Assembly: GCF_048773025.1 (NCBI RefSeq)
Contig: NC_133566.1
Span: 8,903,501-8,967,500 of the forward strand
Length of the DNA: 64,000 bases
Source: Camelus bactrianus
Lineage: Eukaryota; Chordata; Mammalia; Artiodactyla; Camelidae
Direction: 5' to 3'
Shown here: one piece after another, positions 12,751-26,360 of the stretch
Layout of the letters: each line of letters opens with the position of its first letter
Position numbering within the stretch: position 1 is the stretch's first letter
Position numbers and translations under genes: made by a program
The notes under the pieces: generated by a model
Told to the model about the DNA's origin: nothing
What the model saw: the letters and a program-made list of their open reading frames with translations, nothing else
Database searches by the model: none

Positions 12751-14598
12751 GACCCACCTCAGGGTCCTAACGGGTCGCGAGGCCCGGGCCTCACCTACGC
12801 ACCGCTATCCGCGAGCGCAGCCCAGGCTTCACCCGCCGGCTCCCGACCTGCGCGCCCCCACGAAGCGCCCCCTCACCGGCTGGGCGGCTTCAGCGGCGGC
12901 GGCAGCAAGCGGCGGCCGAGACCCCAGGCCGCGTTCCTCCTCCAGGAGCTGGTCCGCGAGCACTAGGCTCCCGCCCAGCTTTCACACGCTCCGGGCGGGT
13001 CCGGTCGGCGCGTCTGTGCGTCCACGCGCATGCGCGCCCCTCCTCCTCCCGCCCGCAGCGCGGACGCTCGGGCTGCAACTCCTGTTCTTCGGGAGGTGGG
13101 GACTGGTGCCGGGCTGGGGGCTGGGGGCTGGGGGCAAGGGCCTGGCAGTGGGGCGGAGGGCCCATCCCTTTACCCGCCCCACCGGGTCTCCATCCTTAAC
13201 ACCCCCATCACCTACCGGTCCTGACAAAACCAAAACCACGACCAGCTCAGGGCCAGACCACACCCCCTAGCCCCACTCCCCCTGCTCGCCTTCCCTCCCA
13301 AACCCTGTGAATGCCCCCCCCCACGTCTCCCACAGGACCCCCGAAATGGGACTTCCTCTCACACCGAGGTACCCGCCCCGACACTCCACCACGCTAGTAA
13401 CCTATGGCCCCCACGCCACAAGCTCACCCCTCATGCCTCACTGCAGGACCCCCAACATCCCAAGATGGTCCCCCTCACTCGTCAGCCGGGTCACTTCCAC
13501 TCCCAGCGATTCCTCACCCCTCAGCCTGTGCCCACTCACCGCGGGATCCTCCCACACCCGGAGTGCAACCTTACCCCCAGCTGACCCCCTCACCCCTCAA
13601 CCAGCGAGGGGGCAGGATGGTCTGGGCTCCCATCACCATGGCGACAGCCAGCCAGCCAGGGATCCCGGGCAGAGTGCTGGCACACAGCCCTGTGTCCCAG
13701 GCTCCTGGGCCCGGGCGGGGGTTGGACGCAGTTCCAATTCTCGCCCGGGCGCCCAGCCCCCACCCCTACTCCACCCCACTTCTCCCCCCTACTTCTCCCC
13801 CCACCACACAGTGCCTCGTCTGAGCTGATGGGGCAGGGTGCTACCAGGGTGCACACCACTCGCCAGTGGGCCTTGGGTGGTTCACGGTGCTGCCGGCAGG
13901 GAGGGGGCAGCCCCGCCCAGAATGGACAGCAGGCAGCAGCAGAGGCAGAGGCAGAGGCGGGGAGGGGGGCTGCCCTGGGAGAGCCAGACAACTTCCTCCC
14001 AACTCCCCCGCTGCCTGGCCCGGGGGGCAGCCTCTGATGCCCTGGCTTCCTGGAAAGAATCTCTCCCTGTCAGCCTGCTCCTGGGAGGTAGGCAGGGTGT
14101 GGTCCGGGCGAGAGAGGGGGGGCTCAGCAGCAGCAGCAGCAGCAGCAATGGCAGGACTGGGGCTGCCTATGCTAGAGCAGGGATTTGCTCCCATTTCCCG
14201 CTGCCGCCGCCCCCGCACCCTGACAGCACCTCCTCATCTCCCAGGGGCAGAAATGACCTGCAACATAGGCCCTGCAAATCTGGAGAGCAAAAGCTGCCCC
14301 CAGGACAGGACGCAGGAGAGATGGGAGCAAATTCACAGGCTCCCAAGGGTAGACCCCTCTCCCCGCTGCCGCCGCCGCCGCCGCCCCCGCACCCTGACAG
14401 CACCGCACCCGCCTCCTGGGGACAGGCCATGGCCTGAGGGCCAGTCGGACGTGCTCCCTGGCCGTCCGGTGCCCTCCCACCTCCTGGGGCGGCGGCATCC
14501 GCTACCCCCCAACCGGGTATAAGCGGCAACGAACAGGCGCCCGTATTACTAATGAGCGGGAAGGAGAAGTGGGCACCAGGAACCACGCGGTGGCCCCC
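12751..14598. repeat. GC-rich tandem unit B (about 1.85 kb)
   Basis: Second full copy, in the same orientation as A and nearly identical over its whole length. Differences are mostly in microsatellites and small indels: CAG x7 instead of x8, a shorter GCC run, an extra segment near 13485-13515, and a shorter GCAGCAAGCGG-type run near its start. The high match implies recent duplication or ongoing homogenisation. Confidence 0.85.
13026..13035. promoter_or_regulatory. NRF1-like palindrome in unit B
   Basis: The same GCGCATGCGC site as in unit A, at the matching place in the unit. Confidence 0.55.
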
Positions 14599-14722
14599 GA
14601 CCCACCTCAGGGTCCTAACGGGTCGCGAGGCCCGGGCCTCACCTACGCACCGCTACCCGCGAGCGCAGCCCAGGCTTCACCCGCCGGCTCCCGACCTGCG
14701 CGCCCCCACCAAGCGCCCCCTT

Positions 14723-14850
14723 ACCGGCTCGGCGGCGGCAGCGGCGGCGGCAGCAAGCGGCGGCCCAAACCCCACGTCGCGTTACTCCTCCGGGAGCTGG
14801 TGCGGGGGCAGTTGGCTCCCGCCCGGCTTCTTCAAGCTTCGGGCAGTTCC
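14723..14850 (-). other. Possible noncoding first exon of a minus-strand transcript, unit C
   Basis: Minus-strand sequence just past the NRF1-like core is a GCC-rich run ending GCCGAGCCG followed by GTAAGG, a strong splice donor at 14723-14724. Units A and B have the matching GTGAGG donor at 11031-11032 and 12875-12876. The layout (CpG core, GCC-rich leader, donor) is that of a housekeeping-type 5' exon. No downstream exon was found, so the gene is unknown and this is tentative. Confidence 0.3.
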
Positions 14851-14855
14851 GCGTC

Positions 14856-14867
14856 TGCGCAGGCGCA
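14856..14867. promoter_or_regulatory. NRF1-like site in unit C
   Basis: TGCGCAGGCGCA, a variant NRF1 site, at the place matching the palindromes of units A and B. Confidence 0.5.
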
Positions 14868-15009
14868 TCGGCGCGTGCGTGCGCGCCCCTCCTCCTCCCG
14901 CCGTAATTGCGGACCCTCGTGCTCCTGCTGCTCGGGTTGTGGCGAGTGGGGCCGAGCGGTCGGATCGGGGCCTGGCGGGGGGCGTGCCGTTGGGTCATTA
15001 GCCCTGGGA

Positions 15010-16789
15010 CAGAGAGAAGAGGAATGGAAGAGTTAAAAATAAATCTCTTATTTCAGGATTTCTTGAAAAGTTATCTTGGTGTTAGTGCACAGCGAATAAA
15101 AACCAAATAATTGTTCGAAACTTTCTATCTACAAGTTGGCCACTTTACAGACAGTAAGTTCAAATCATCAAGATCAGGGAAACTCAAGCGATGCATTTAA
15201 CTCAGCCTACTGATAAATGAAGAGGTACAGAGTGTGAGGTTTCAACCATCTAGTCAGAGTTCCAGAACGAGAAGGGGAGAGAGAGAATGGAGGCCATTGT
15301 TTCAGGTTATAATATTTCAAATATTAGTGGCGATAACAGTTAAGAATTGTACAGAATTCTATTTAGAGACTATCATCTGGGTGTTTGGGGTGCTTGTCTT
15401 TCTCGGTTGCCATTGCTTGTAGGACACTTCAATGAACAAAGTTGGAGATATGCATTTTTTAGAGAACCTTGAAATTCAACATTGTAAAATTTATTTGACC
15501 ACTTAGATTTTATAATTGTACCTCTTTTCCACTTGAAAACTTAATTCCTAAGACATTAAAAGGAACACAGTAACTAATTCATTTTATTTCAATTTACTGA
15601 TATCTACGTACCCACACATGAATACTTATACTTCAACATAGCCATACTCATAATACTTAAATAATGAGTTTAATATGTGAAACTTAAGATTTATCTAAAG
15701 GTTTGTTTTTTAACTGCAGGCTATACATTACTAGCAACAGAGCCAAAATATTGTAGGTTTACTGCACAAATATGATTCCTCGTAGTGGGATTATGCCACC
15801 AAGTTTATACATAGATAGGTTTCATTTCATTATTTTCAATTTTAATAATTGTTATATTAGGTTATTTTATTTATTTCACTTTGAATTATGTAAAATATAT
15901 ACATGATTCCAAGTTCAAAAGTATAAAGCAGAATTTTTACTTGCATCTACATGCTTTTTTTAAATTTTTTTGTATATTAAAGATGAAATATAACATTTTA
16001 TGTTCATGCCATTGTATCTTTGGACAGATTATTAGAAATAGGATTCCTGAATTTATAAGATGACCGTGTGTATACTTTCATTAGTTATTACAAAATCCCC
16101 TCCATAGTGTTGTACCATTTTTCATTCCCATCAGCAATGCTTGAGAATGCATCATTATTTAGAGGCTGGCCAACAGAATATGTTGTCAGACATTTCATTT
16201 GTTCATAATTTGGTAGCTGAATGATGTTCTTGCAGTATATTATTTTGAAATCCTTTATTATAAGGATTTATATATAATAAAGGATTTCAAAATAGGTTTA
16301 AGCTTTTTTCATATATTTAAGGGTCACATTTATTTATTTTTATGTGAAAATACTACATAAATATCATTAATGTTTCTATTAATTTGTTGGCCATTTTCTT
16401 CTCAATTTTTGGAAGTTTAAACAGAATTGTAAAGGAATTAACTTTAGGCTGAAGTAATGTTATTCTAGCTAAGGAGTCTGAAATAGAACAAAGAAAAGGA
16501 AATTAAAGAAAGACATCCATGAACAAAGCAAGTAAACACTATATTCAAGTCACACTTCATAGTAATAAAATGCCTTGTGATTAAATAAAACATAATTTTA
16601 AAATATGAAAACAGCAAAAAGATTGGAGTGGTAAATGCATTGACATTGATCGAAGGTCTTTGTTAGCTAAAAGGAAAGCAAAAGATTGAGTTGAATTTAT
16701 ATGTTGAAATGTTAACAATGCTTAATATAAATTATAGGTTAACCATTAAACAAACAGAGTGTATAATTTTGAATTTAGTGGAAGGGAAT
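15010..16789. other. AT-rich sequence, nothing recognised
   Basis: Falls abruptly from the GC-rich array. Contains no recognised gene. Confidence 0.5.
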
Positions 16790-16794
16790 ATAAA

Positions 16795-16842
16795 AGTGGG
16801 TTCAATCCCCAGTACCTCCATTAACAAAACAAACAAAAATCT
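16795..16842 (+). mobile_element. Camelid tRNA-derived SINE, 3' fragment
   Basis: GGGTTCAATCCCCAGTACCT followed by CCATTAACAAAACAAAC is the B-box and tail of the camelid SINE. The 5' part is missing. Confidence 0.7.
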
Positions 16843-16849
16843 TTTTTAA

Positions 16850-18312
16850 AAGTCCATAAAAAATAGATATATTTGAACAAGTAAAACTTGATAATATTTA
16901 CTGCCCAAATGCCCTCACTGATGGAATTCTAAAGGTTATACTTCACAAAAATAAACTGACCTTAGCTGAAGATTTGAGGGAAGCAAGGAATCGAGGATAA
17001 AAACAAACATCTGTTTATAAAACAGGAATGACAGTGTCAACATTCTTGACATTAAAAATTCAAGATAAAACTAAAATATGCAATCGGTTGTGAAGTAACA
17101 AAATGATCATTAAAACTATATTGAAATACATTCATATCAATTAATTTTATATTTAAATTAAAATATAAATTAAATCTTAAGATAGAAAATATAATAATGT
17201 ACTAATAAGTGGTTGGCAAAATTGTATCTGTCAAATATAAAGAAAAATAATATTGAAAATGCAAAAGTAATATCAAGACAAAGGAGATATTTACCAAAAT
17301 AAAGGGAAACGTGCGTGACGATGAAAGGCACACCTTTATAAGAAATAAACTTGTATGAACAAACAATATAGCAGATAAATAATGCAGAAGCAATGAACAT
17401 GAAAGAACAGATAAAAAATGAAATTATAAAGAAATATCAACGCATTAAATTTGTACTCATACATATCCATAACAAAATATAATTATGGATATAGACTGAT
17501 TAATATAACCAACATATTGAATTATTTATGTGTTTACTCAAAATCTATAGCTGTTTCAAGAAGTATTTTTCCCCAGTTCAATCTTCTGCTTCAAATCTCT
17601 ACTATACAACTCAGATATATAAATTAATCACAAAGTTGCAAAAAATGAGTATCTTGGGCAAAGATTTGAATTGTGTTTTTAAGATACCATGTTGTCCCTC
17701 CAGCAGATAAAATGTGTATTTTAGTTGTTTTCTTTGCTTTGAATCTTATATTTAAGTACCTATCTCATTCCTTTTTATTTTTTACATTAATTGGATAGCT
17801 GTCAAATTCTTAACTAGATTTTTAATAAGGTATGTTAAAAATTTGAGCATTTTCAAAGGCAATTTACCTTTTTTGACCTGTTTTATATTATTAATTTAAT
17901 TCTTCTGTGATTCTCTTCTAAACCCCATCTACATATACCTGTAGCAATATGCTTATTACATGTTTCCTTTTTCACTAATCTTCATGGTATCATGAATCAA
18001 TGTAAAATACACTCTGATGCTCATAATTAAAAGCATTCACTTTATATTAAATTGATCATTCCCTGTGCCCCTCAAAAGAACACACTTTTAATAAAATATT
18101 TATTATATTTGTTGCTTTGTTAAGAGTAAATATTAAAAGAATATGGTTGGGGTGAAGGGTTAGTGTTTAGGATATAAAGAGTTTAATGGTGAAAATACAA
18201 GCAAAAGAAGTAAAACTTCATCCGGCTCATTAGATATATACATAATATTCTTGGCCCATTTATGTATATGTTTATGGGCCAGGAGTTTGCAGACTATCAT
18301 GGTAACTATGAG
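16850..18312. other. AT-rich sequence, possibly old L1
   Basis: A stretch near 16890-16990 (CCCTCACTGATGGAATTCTA) hints at an old L1. The rest is unassigned. Confidence 0.3.
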
Positions 18313-18541
<229 letters not shown>

Positions 18542-18544
18542 AAG

Positions 18545-21500
18545 CATAAAGGTGTACCTACTGATGACTGGGCTTCCTTGGAAAGGGAACAGAGAACTGG
18601 AGACATCAACAGTCTCCAAAAACACATGAGAAAATGTTTACTCTTGTTTTGTACATGTTGTTTCCTTCTGTACCTGTACTGTATGTAAAATTAAGGAAGA
18701 AAGGAAGCAGAAATAAAAGGGAAAAAAAGGAAGGAGAAAAGAAAGGAACCTGGCCACTTATTCTTTAAATATATAGCTAGTATTATCTCCTGTGAGCCAG
18801 AGATCTTTCAGAACCCCTCTTAGGACTCAAAGACACATAAATGGCAGTTCTCTTCCAAATGCTCCTAATCCTGTATCTCTGTAGCTTTATAACAGTAAAG
18901 ATGGTCTCAAGCAGATACAAATCAACTCCAAAATCTAAATGTATACAAGGTATACCTGTAACAAATTATATATTTGCATATATATTATACATATATAACA
19001 TATATAAGCATATGTGTAGATATATACTCAGACATAATGTATATGTAGATATTTTTTAGAGAGATATATCCCCTAAAGTTTCTTCAGAACACTGTATTCC
19101 TTTAGTATGATTATCTTGGAAAAGACCTCCAGGCTCTAATAAAATAACCAGGGCATTCCCAGGACAACTCCAGTACAAACTTCAATCTAAAGGGTAAGAG
19201 ATCCTAAGCCACACTTTTCCTAGGATTTCTGGTACTAGGGTGAGAACAAACTGATAAGTCAGCCACCAAAGCTTTTTTAGAATTGCCTTGAATGTAACCC
19301 AAAGAGCCCATAGATCTATTCACTCCATTGTCTAACTGTAACTTACTTTGTGTCTGTTATGTGCCAGGTTCTCGGTGAACAGCTGATCTACCTAACTGAA
19401 TAGTACAACAAACTTGCCTTCTGTCAACGTATGCACTACAGTCAAATGGACTCAAAGTCTATCTTTCCTGAGACTCAGGTGTCATAGCAAGGAAAAAACA
19501 AGAGCAAAAATCCATCTACTCCCACTTTTCAGCACTCCTGGCACTATATACAAAAGAACTCAATATTAAGAGACCTTGTTTCATATAATCCATTATTGTC
19601 AATATCTTCTTCTAATGAAAGATGGAAAGTTGATACCAGAAACATTTCTATAACTTTATACATTTGCGATTTTTAAGCTTTATTGATTGTATCCTATTTT
19701 CAAGATTGTAAAATGACCTGAACCTTTCAAAAGATTCAAAATAAAAAAGCAACTATAGATACCTCATTTATTTTTCATTTAAAAGTATCTTTTCTTCTTC
19801 AACTTAAGATTTCCTTTCTTTATGCTTTATTAGCTAAACACACACACAAACACACAAATACAAATATTTTGAAGCAATATCTGTGTGTATGTTTTGTAAT
19901 AATGAGAGCAATTTAATTACCCACAGTAATTGAATGAAAATGTTTAATTCTTAAAAAATTGTATTAACTCAAAAAGCAAGTCTTTTTCTTTTACATTAAG
20001 TCTTTTTGACCCAGGGAATGTCATTTAATCATTATTACTCAAGCATATTAGTAATTTATTCTTTTACTTTTAAAATCATATTAATAAAATAGTTATTTAT
20101 TAACTCATGAAAGTGTTTTAAGTACCATGAAGTTTCAAATAATATAGTTTTCCTGGAAAGAATATACATTTTAAAGATAAAATCCCTGTCCAAAGAGGTA
20201 TTTTGATATTTGATACACAATCAATAGCACATAAAGTTACTTGGATGTTTACGCATTTTTAAAATGATATTTTAAGTGGAAACATTGCAGAAACTTGCAG
20301 AAGCACTTTCCTTGTTTCTCATTTTAAGAATTTTGAAATTTTTCTATCTAGAGGTAGATGCTTAATTACTGATTATTATTCAATCAATATGTTCTTTATA
20401 CAACCACACACAAAACTTCACTTTTCCAATTTTCTATCATATGAACCCAGGTATGAATTTCTTTAGCTGGAAATAATTTTATAAAGCATCAGAAAATTGT
20501 TTAAGATCATTTAATGTTACATTAAGATTGGACCACATATCTAAATAAGATGCTGGTGGAAATTAATTCGATCTAAGTTTTACATGCTATTAATTAAGTA
20601 AATAAAGCACCATGGTAGAGTCTTTTATACATTGTGTATTGTTGTCTATTGTGCTGCACAAAATTTAAGTTGTGGATTCAGTCCACTTTCTTCTATTATT
20701 TAAAAATTCAAGAATGTCATAAAAATACATATGCCATTCTTTCTAATTAAAAACTATGCATATTTCATTAAGACGTTCTTATGACTTGCCTGGATTGCAT
20801 GTTATGACACTCTTAACTGAGAAGGAAAGGCCAAGCAGATGACACAGCACACTTAAACATTATCCTCTGTGGATCTGCCCACATTAATCGTGCTCTTTAT
20901 GAACCAAGAAGACATTCTATAATATTAGTTATTGTGGCAGTTTGAGAATACTATAGAAAAGTGAATTATTAGGCTTGCCTATCTTTGGAGAAAAATTATT
21001 TTATTCCAATAGGAAGCATAAACACAAAATGATACTGACTTTCCTGTCTGCAGTAACCCCACCCCCACCATCTTAGCAGGCCCTCTCTTTTGGAGGAAGG
21101 ATTAAATTATCTTATTAGTGCATATATTATTATCTTTTTACACATTCAATTCACCAACCAGTGAAAAGTTGTTCATTGAGACTGACTACACTTAAAAAGC
21201 ACAAATAGAAATATATTATAGTTAATCAGTCTATCTACCCACCTGTCTATTTTTTCTCCCTAGCTCATCTTTCCTTCTCTCCCCCCACCCCCTTTCTCTC
21301 TCACACACACACACACACAAACCACATTGCCTGTGGGCAGTTTCATGTCCTTCCCTGGGCCCCTGGAATCATGGGTTGTTCCAGTTCCCTAGTCTTGCTC
21401 TGTAACATTACCCATTCTTCTATCTGTGAAATCTATTCTCTCTGCACTTACCTCTTTTACTTAAGGGCATTAAAACTCCCTCTTTGTAGGTATACAGATC

Positions 21501-22650
21501 TTGTCTATTTCTCTGCTGAAACAAAAAAAGAAAAAAAAAAGAAATCTAAAAGATTAAAGTCATATAATACCTAGAGCAAAAAAAGTATCTTAAAACAGGA
21601 GAAAGTGAATAAAACATTGATGAATATAATATTTGGGAAACTCGAAAGCTGAGAGGTTGGAGAACTGTACAGCTAACAATGTTAAGATAGATTTCATGTC
21701 AATAGGGTAAAGATTAAATGATTTTATGAATAATAGTTAATCTGGAAATGGTTAATAGGATTATGTAAGCAAAATCAGAAAGGACTGTAAGCCTAACTCA
21801 TTAGAATAATAGGACAAATTATCCTGGAATTTGTTAGATCAAAGAATAGAGACATGGCTGATGATTAAAATATTACAGCAGAGGATTTCATTATGAATAT
21901 GGTATTAGACTTGCAGCAAAAATACTCCTAGAATAAAATCTTAATGGCTTCCAAAATAATATTTTTTTCTCCTAACTTTCCACGTTTGCCCCTTTAGACC
22001 TCTTCTCACAGGCAGATTGTGTTTGCATGGAGTTTATGATTTGCTAATCATTCTTTTTTTTTTTTAATCAAGTTCTTGTCAGTCTTTAGAGAAAATGATT
22101 TAATTTGGTCATTTTCATGTTCAGATGTACCTGAAAAGGACTGGCTTACATTCAACTCATTTAAATAGAAGTTGTGAAAACTCTGTGGAATAGGAGAACT
22201 GTTTTCCAAGCAAAATAATTTAGAACATACTTGTGATAACTGGCAGCTTATTTTTTCCATCTAAATTTATAGACCTAAATCCGAGTATTAGGCAGACTTT
22301 CACTTATTTCACATCCAGCTATGCTTCAAGGACTTGGAATCAATTCTGCATAGTGTGGATCTGAAGGAAAACGTGATCCCTGAGATGCAAGACACAGCAA
22401 TGACAGTCAATTTAGATTTATAAAGTGAGCAGAACAAGAAACATCACAAAATACTATCATGTAAAATTGGTAATTTTTGCTAATTTTTCAAACACAAAAG
22501 TGTTACATACATTGATTTAAAGTGAAGACATACAAACAAATTAAAATATACCAGAAAGTTTTGATGTATGAGCTGGTGACTATCAGACTAATATTAATAA
22601 TTTGCATATGTACAATTAAGAATTGACTGGTTGGTAAATTTTATAAAATA
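18545..22650. other. AT-rich sequence, nothing recognised
   Basis: Contains TA/CA-rich stretches at 18960-19060 and 21299-21322. No gene recognised. Confidence 0.5.
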
Positions 22651-22654
22651 CTGG

Positions 22655-22850
22655 AAAAATCACAGGATTTAGAGTCTGTATTTAGAGACCTGGATTTCAA
22701 ATTCACTGTCATCACTTACTACCTATGCAACTTCAAGCATTTTGCATCAATTATCTCAACTATCAAAAACCACACCAAAAGTATACCTACCTCATGAAAT
22801 AGTTGAATGGGTTAACTAACCTACAATGCATGGCAGCACATTATAATTCC
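22655..22850 (+). mobile_element. MIR SINE
   Basis: Plus-strand MIR order: AGTCTG, ACCTGGATTTCAAATTCACT, CATCACTTACTACCTATGCA, then ACCTACCTCATGAAATAG. Confidence 0.6.
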
Positions 22851-23159
22851 TAAAGCTTGGTGTAGTTGTGTCTGGGCTTAAGTGTGCTTTTCATGCTTCC
22901 TCTACGTTTACCACAATGACATGTCCCCATGTGCATAGGTTTATGTCTCTCTTACTATACAGAACTACAGAGAAAATTAATGTACTGTTTATTTATTATG
23001 TATATGTATATATATCTATACTTGTATCTTTAAATTCACCTTATTTTAGCTGTTATAAATAAACATATATGCACACATGTACACACACAGACATGTATAC
23101 ACACACATGCATTCACACACACATATATAGTCATAATAAACTGAAGAGGTCAATTGTTA

Positions 23160-23420
23160 TCCCTAACACAACCAATAATAAAATACACACACAAAAAAAA
23201 AAAAACAGAAATGGAAATTTTAAAAGAACAAAAATGGCACATTGCAAAATAAAATTAAACACAAAAAGGGAGTAATAGAAAATTTGAGAATCAAAAAAGG
23301 TACAATATTTGGAAAACAATTAGAAAAATGACAAAAGTAAATACTTTCATTTGTGTAATTACTTTAAATACAAATGGACTAACTGCTCTAATAAAAAAAC
23401 TTAGACAACATGGACACCCA
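23160..23420 (+). mobile_element. Possible old L1 fragment
   Basis: AATTACTTTAAATACAAATG then GACTAACTGCT resembles the start of ORF2 in old L1s. Weak. Confidence 0.35.
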
Positions 23421-24000
23421 AGACGGAGGTTATTCATGAACACGAGAAATGAACATCAGCCAAAGATACGTAAGATGGACAATGGGAGTTCAAGCCTTTC
23501 CTGGAGGAGGGTTGGCAGTTTTATATTATATCTGAGATAATTTCCCTGCACTAGGTGGAGACACAAAGTGTATTGCTGTCTTTAATCGGGAAGCTTAACG
23601 TGGTCCACGGTGGCCGACAAGCAGTGGGTTGTGCTGTTCTTGTTCTACGTCAGGTTAGCTAAGCCATAAGCAGCTTTCTTAGCGTTCCCTTCCCTTTGTG
23701 TGTCTCTAGGTTAGGGTTGTTCAGAAGAGAAGTTTACACCTGTTGGAGAGCAAACTGAAGGAGCAGTCCTTTGGCTGGGGGGCTGTGCTACAGCCGTGAA
23801 CGTTGTCACTGACCTGCACCCTCACGCCCTCAGTGTGGAGAAGCTGCTCCTCCGGCGCCTGCCGGCCTCCGCAGGGGGTCCAGCCCTGGGCCAGGCAGGT
23901 GTGCAGCTCCATCCTGCTGCCACCGGTTTCTTCCACAGGGAGAGACACAGGCTCCAGGTCTTCTTGAAGGTGTTCAGATTTTATTGAATGGGTTAGATTT
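23421..24000. other. Sequence with nothing recognised
   Basis: GC content rises here. Open frames lack known domains. Confidence 0.4.
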
Positions 24001-24004
24001 CTCC

Positions 24005-24690
24005 TGCTTAAAAGGTTTTTTTATTGTGGTAAAAGAATAGGATTTGCCCCTAAGGAAGTGTACCATGTTAAACCTCTCTCCAGGTTTTGGGGACAGTAAA
24101 TACATTCATACAGTGCAATCACGACCACCTGTGTCTCCATAACTCTCCCCGTCTTTACGTGTGAAACCCTATGCCCGTAAACAACAACCCCCCGTTCTCC
24201 CCCGGCTGCAGCCACTTCTGTGTTTTCTCTTTCTGGGAATGCGGCCACTCCTAATCGCTCACACAAGTGGAATCGCACACGATTCACCGTCTTGCCCCTG
24301 GCTCACGGTACGCATTCCGATGTCCCCCAGGTGCCCCCGTGCTGTCACACATGTCACAATGTTCTTCTTTCTTCAGGGGCAGTACTGTTCCATTGTACGC
24401 TCAGCCCACATCGTGCTCATCTGTCCATCCGCGAAAGGACACTCGAGTTCCTGCCTCGTGGTAGGTATTGTCAACGGAGCTGCTGTGAAGTGGGTGTTCA
24501 AGTGTCTCTTTAAGACCTGTTGTATGTTCGCTCGGGGTTATTCTACGCAGTGAGATTGCTGCAAGTGTGGTAGTTGTTTCTGAAATTTCTCTGAGGGGCT
24601 TCCAAAGTGTTTTGCACAATGGTAATGCCATTTTATGTCCTCACCAACAGAGCACAAGTGTTTCTTTTCCCTACATCCACGGACACCACA
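24005..24690 (-). mobile_element. Old L1M 3' region, antisense
   Basis: Order matches antisense L1M: TTTATTGTGGTAAAAGAATA, AACAACCCCCCGTTCTCCC, TACTGTTCCATTGTACG, and CAATGGTAATGCCATTTTAT. CpG-rich compared with the family. Confidence 0.7.
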
Positions 24691-24699
24691 CACGGAGAG

Positions 24700-24806
24700 C
24701 AATCCAGGTATTCAAGGCTCAGACTGACAGACGTTCCCCTTGGAGGGCGGGAGGAGGGGGGACCTGGTGGGGGCCCAGGAGCGCAGTGGGGTGGCAGCCC
24801 ACGAGG

Positions 24807-24855
<49 letters not shown>

Positions 24856-26334
24856 TGTGGATGGGGGTGCGGGCAGGAGAGGTGAGACACGGACAGGAGT
24901 GTGTCGGAGGTCTTGCCCGGGGCAGGGCCCCGAGGGGTCAGGAGCAGCAGGAGGCTGACCTCAGGCTCACACCGGTGCTGACACAGGGGCTCAAGGGAAG
25001 GCGTCGGCCACTTCGCTTCCAGGGGCCCAGGAGGGGTTGTGCATGGGGGACGTGCTGTGGCCTGGTGTTGCCCCAGGGTCAGGACGGGGCCCTCAGGCCT
25101 GGTGGGGGCAGCTGTTCTGGGACTGGTGTTCCTCAAGGACCCGTGGGGCCAGCCCGGTATCGACCATCCTGGTGTCCCCATGGGAATGTCTGGCTGGAGG
25201 CAGATCTGTGGTCCAGGGGATGGAGGTGAGGGGCAGGGCCTGGGGCCGGGCAGGCTGCAGGGACCATTAGGCAGGTTCAGCTTGTTGGTTAGGTGTTCCA
25301 TGTGAGGGAGATTGCGAGTGGGGGAGACCCCCAGGATGGTTTCCGGAGCCCCGATAGAGCCCTGGAGGCAGAGGGTGCCCAGTGTCCTCACGCCTGGAAG
25401 GGTCCCTGAGGGCCAGCGATGCCCCTGGACCCAGCTGCCTGCCCCATGGCCTCACCCTCTTTTGTGTAGAGCCCACTGGAGAGAGCTGTCCCTTTCCTAC
25501 ATAAAATTCTCTGTCTTCCTCTGTCTCTGTGTCTGTGTGGCTGGCTGGCTGTCCCCCACAGGAAGCTGGAATGACCCTTTCCAATGGCCCTAGGGTGCTG
25601 TGGCTTTACTGACAGACACTCAGTGCTGGTCCCAGCTCCCCTCCAGGAGCCTGTACTGCTGGCCTCCCCTGGGGCCGTGGAGCCACAGACTCGGCACATT
25701 GATTTCGCCCCCTCTGCTCTGACACACTGAAAAGCTCACACAGACACTTGGACAATGTCCAGCCGCCCAGGGCCGCGTCCCGTGGGTGACTGAGCTCCCC
25801 TGAAGTGCTGGCCTCGATCGCCCAGCAGAGCCAGCCCCAACCAGGCGCTGGCCTCCGTTTCCTGGAGCGTTTCCTGTGAAGGGCAGACAGCTGTGGCTCC
25901 TGTGTCTGCCCTCTGGGGAGTGCTGTGTCTCCTACAACCCGGGACCTGAGACTGTTCCTTTGAGATGGAACCACCAGGAGGGACTGGAGCTCAGGGTCTG
26001 GCCTCCCGGGAGGACCGAGTCCTGACTCCGTCCCTGCACCCTTGGCATCCGGTGGGCACAGCGGCCTTCACGCTCCTCGACCTGGAACGTGCTGCTCCAG
26101 GATGGGAGACAATAATTTCTGTGATTCCAACCCGACTGTGGTGCGTGTTACAGCAGCCGTGCTGACCAGGCGTCCGACACCTGGGACTTGCTGCTGACTC
26201 TGCGCCCCCAGGGAACCCCAGGGATGGGTGTGGTCGGGGGAGAGCTGGGGCCTGGGGCTGGGAGGGTGTGGAGGGCGGCCAGGCTGTGGAGTCACCAGGG
26301 GAGGGGCTGCAACATAGAGCGATTCCCAGAGAGC
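24700..26334. other. Downstream flank of the IgG gene
   Basis: GC-moderate sequence past the membrane poly(A) site with no recognised gene. It includes a TG microsatellite at 24806-24851. The open frames have no recognisable domains. Confidence 0.45.
24806..24851 (+). repeat. (TG)n microsatellite
   Basis: About 46 bases of alternating TG with one TTTG interruption. Confidence 0.9.
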
Positions 26335-26354
26335 TATGGAATGGTAAAGGATGC

Positions 26355-26360
26355 TTTATT
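26355..26360 (-). terminator. Poly(A) signal for the membrane IgG transcript
   Basis: AATAAA followed by GCATCC on the minus strand, about 0.9 kb past the M2 stop region. Spacing suits the membrane gamma 3'UTR end. Function is inferred from position only. Confidence 0.55.

Larger units (their letters stand above)
14599..14960. repeat. GC-rich tandem unit C (partial)
   Basis: Third, partial copy. Its first 170 or so bases match unit B closely, then similarity falls sharply through about 14960 and ends. This part aligns with the promoter core of A and B but carries a different NRF1-like site and flank. Confidence 0.8.

Noticed and set aside
11734-14586. Long Pro-, Gly- and Ala-rich open frames on both strands of the GC-rich array (up to 229 codons)
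   Set aside because: High GC lowers stop frequency, the frames overlap on both strands, and none has a recognisable domain.
24567-25391. Open frames of 220-252 codons near 25 kb
   Set aside because: No domain, opposite-strand overlap and a microsatellite inside.
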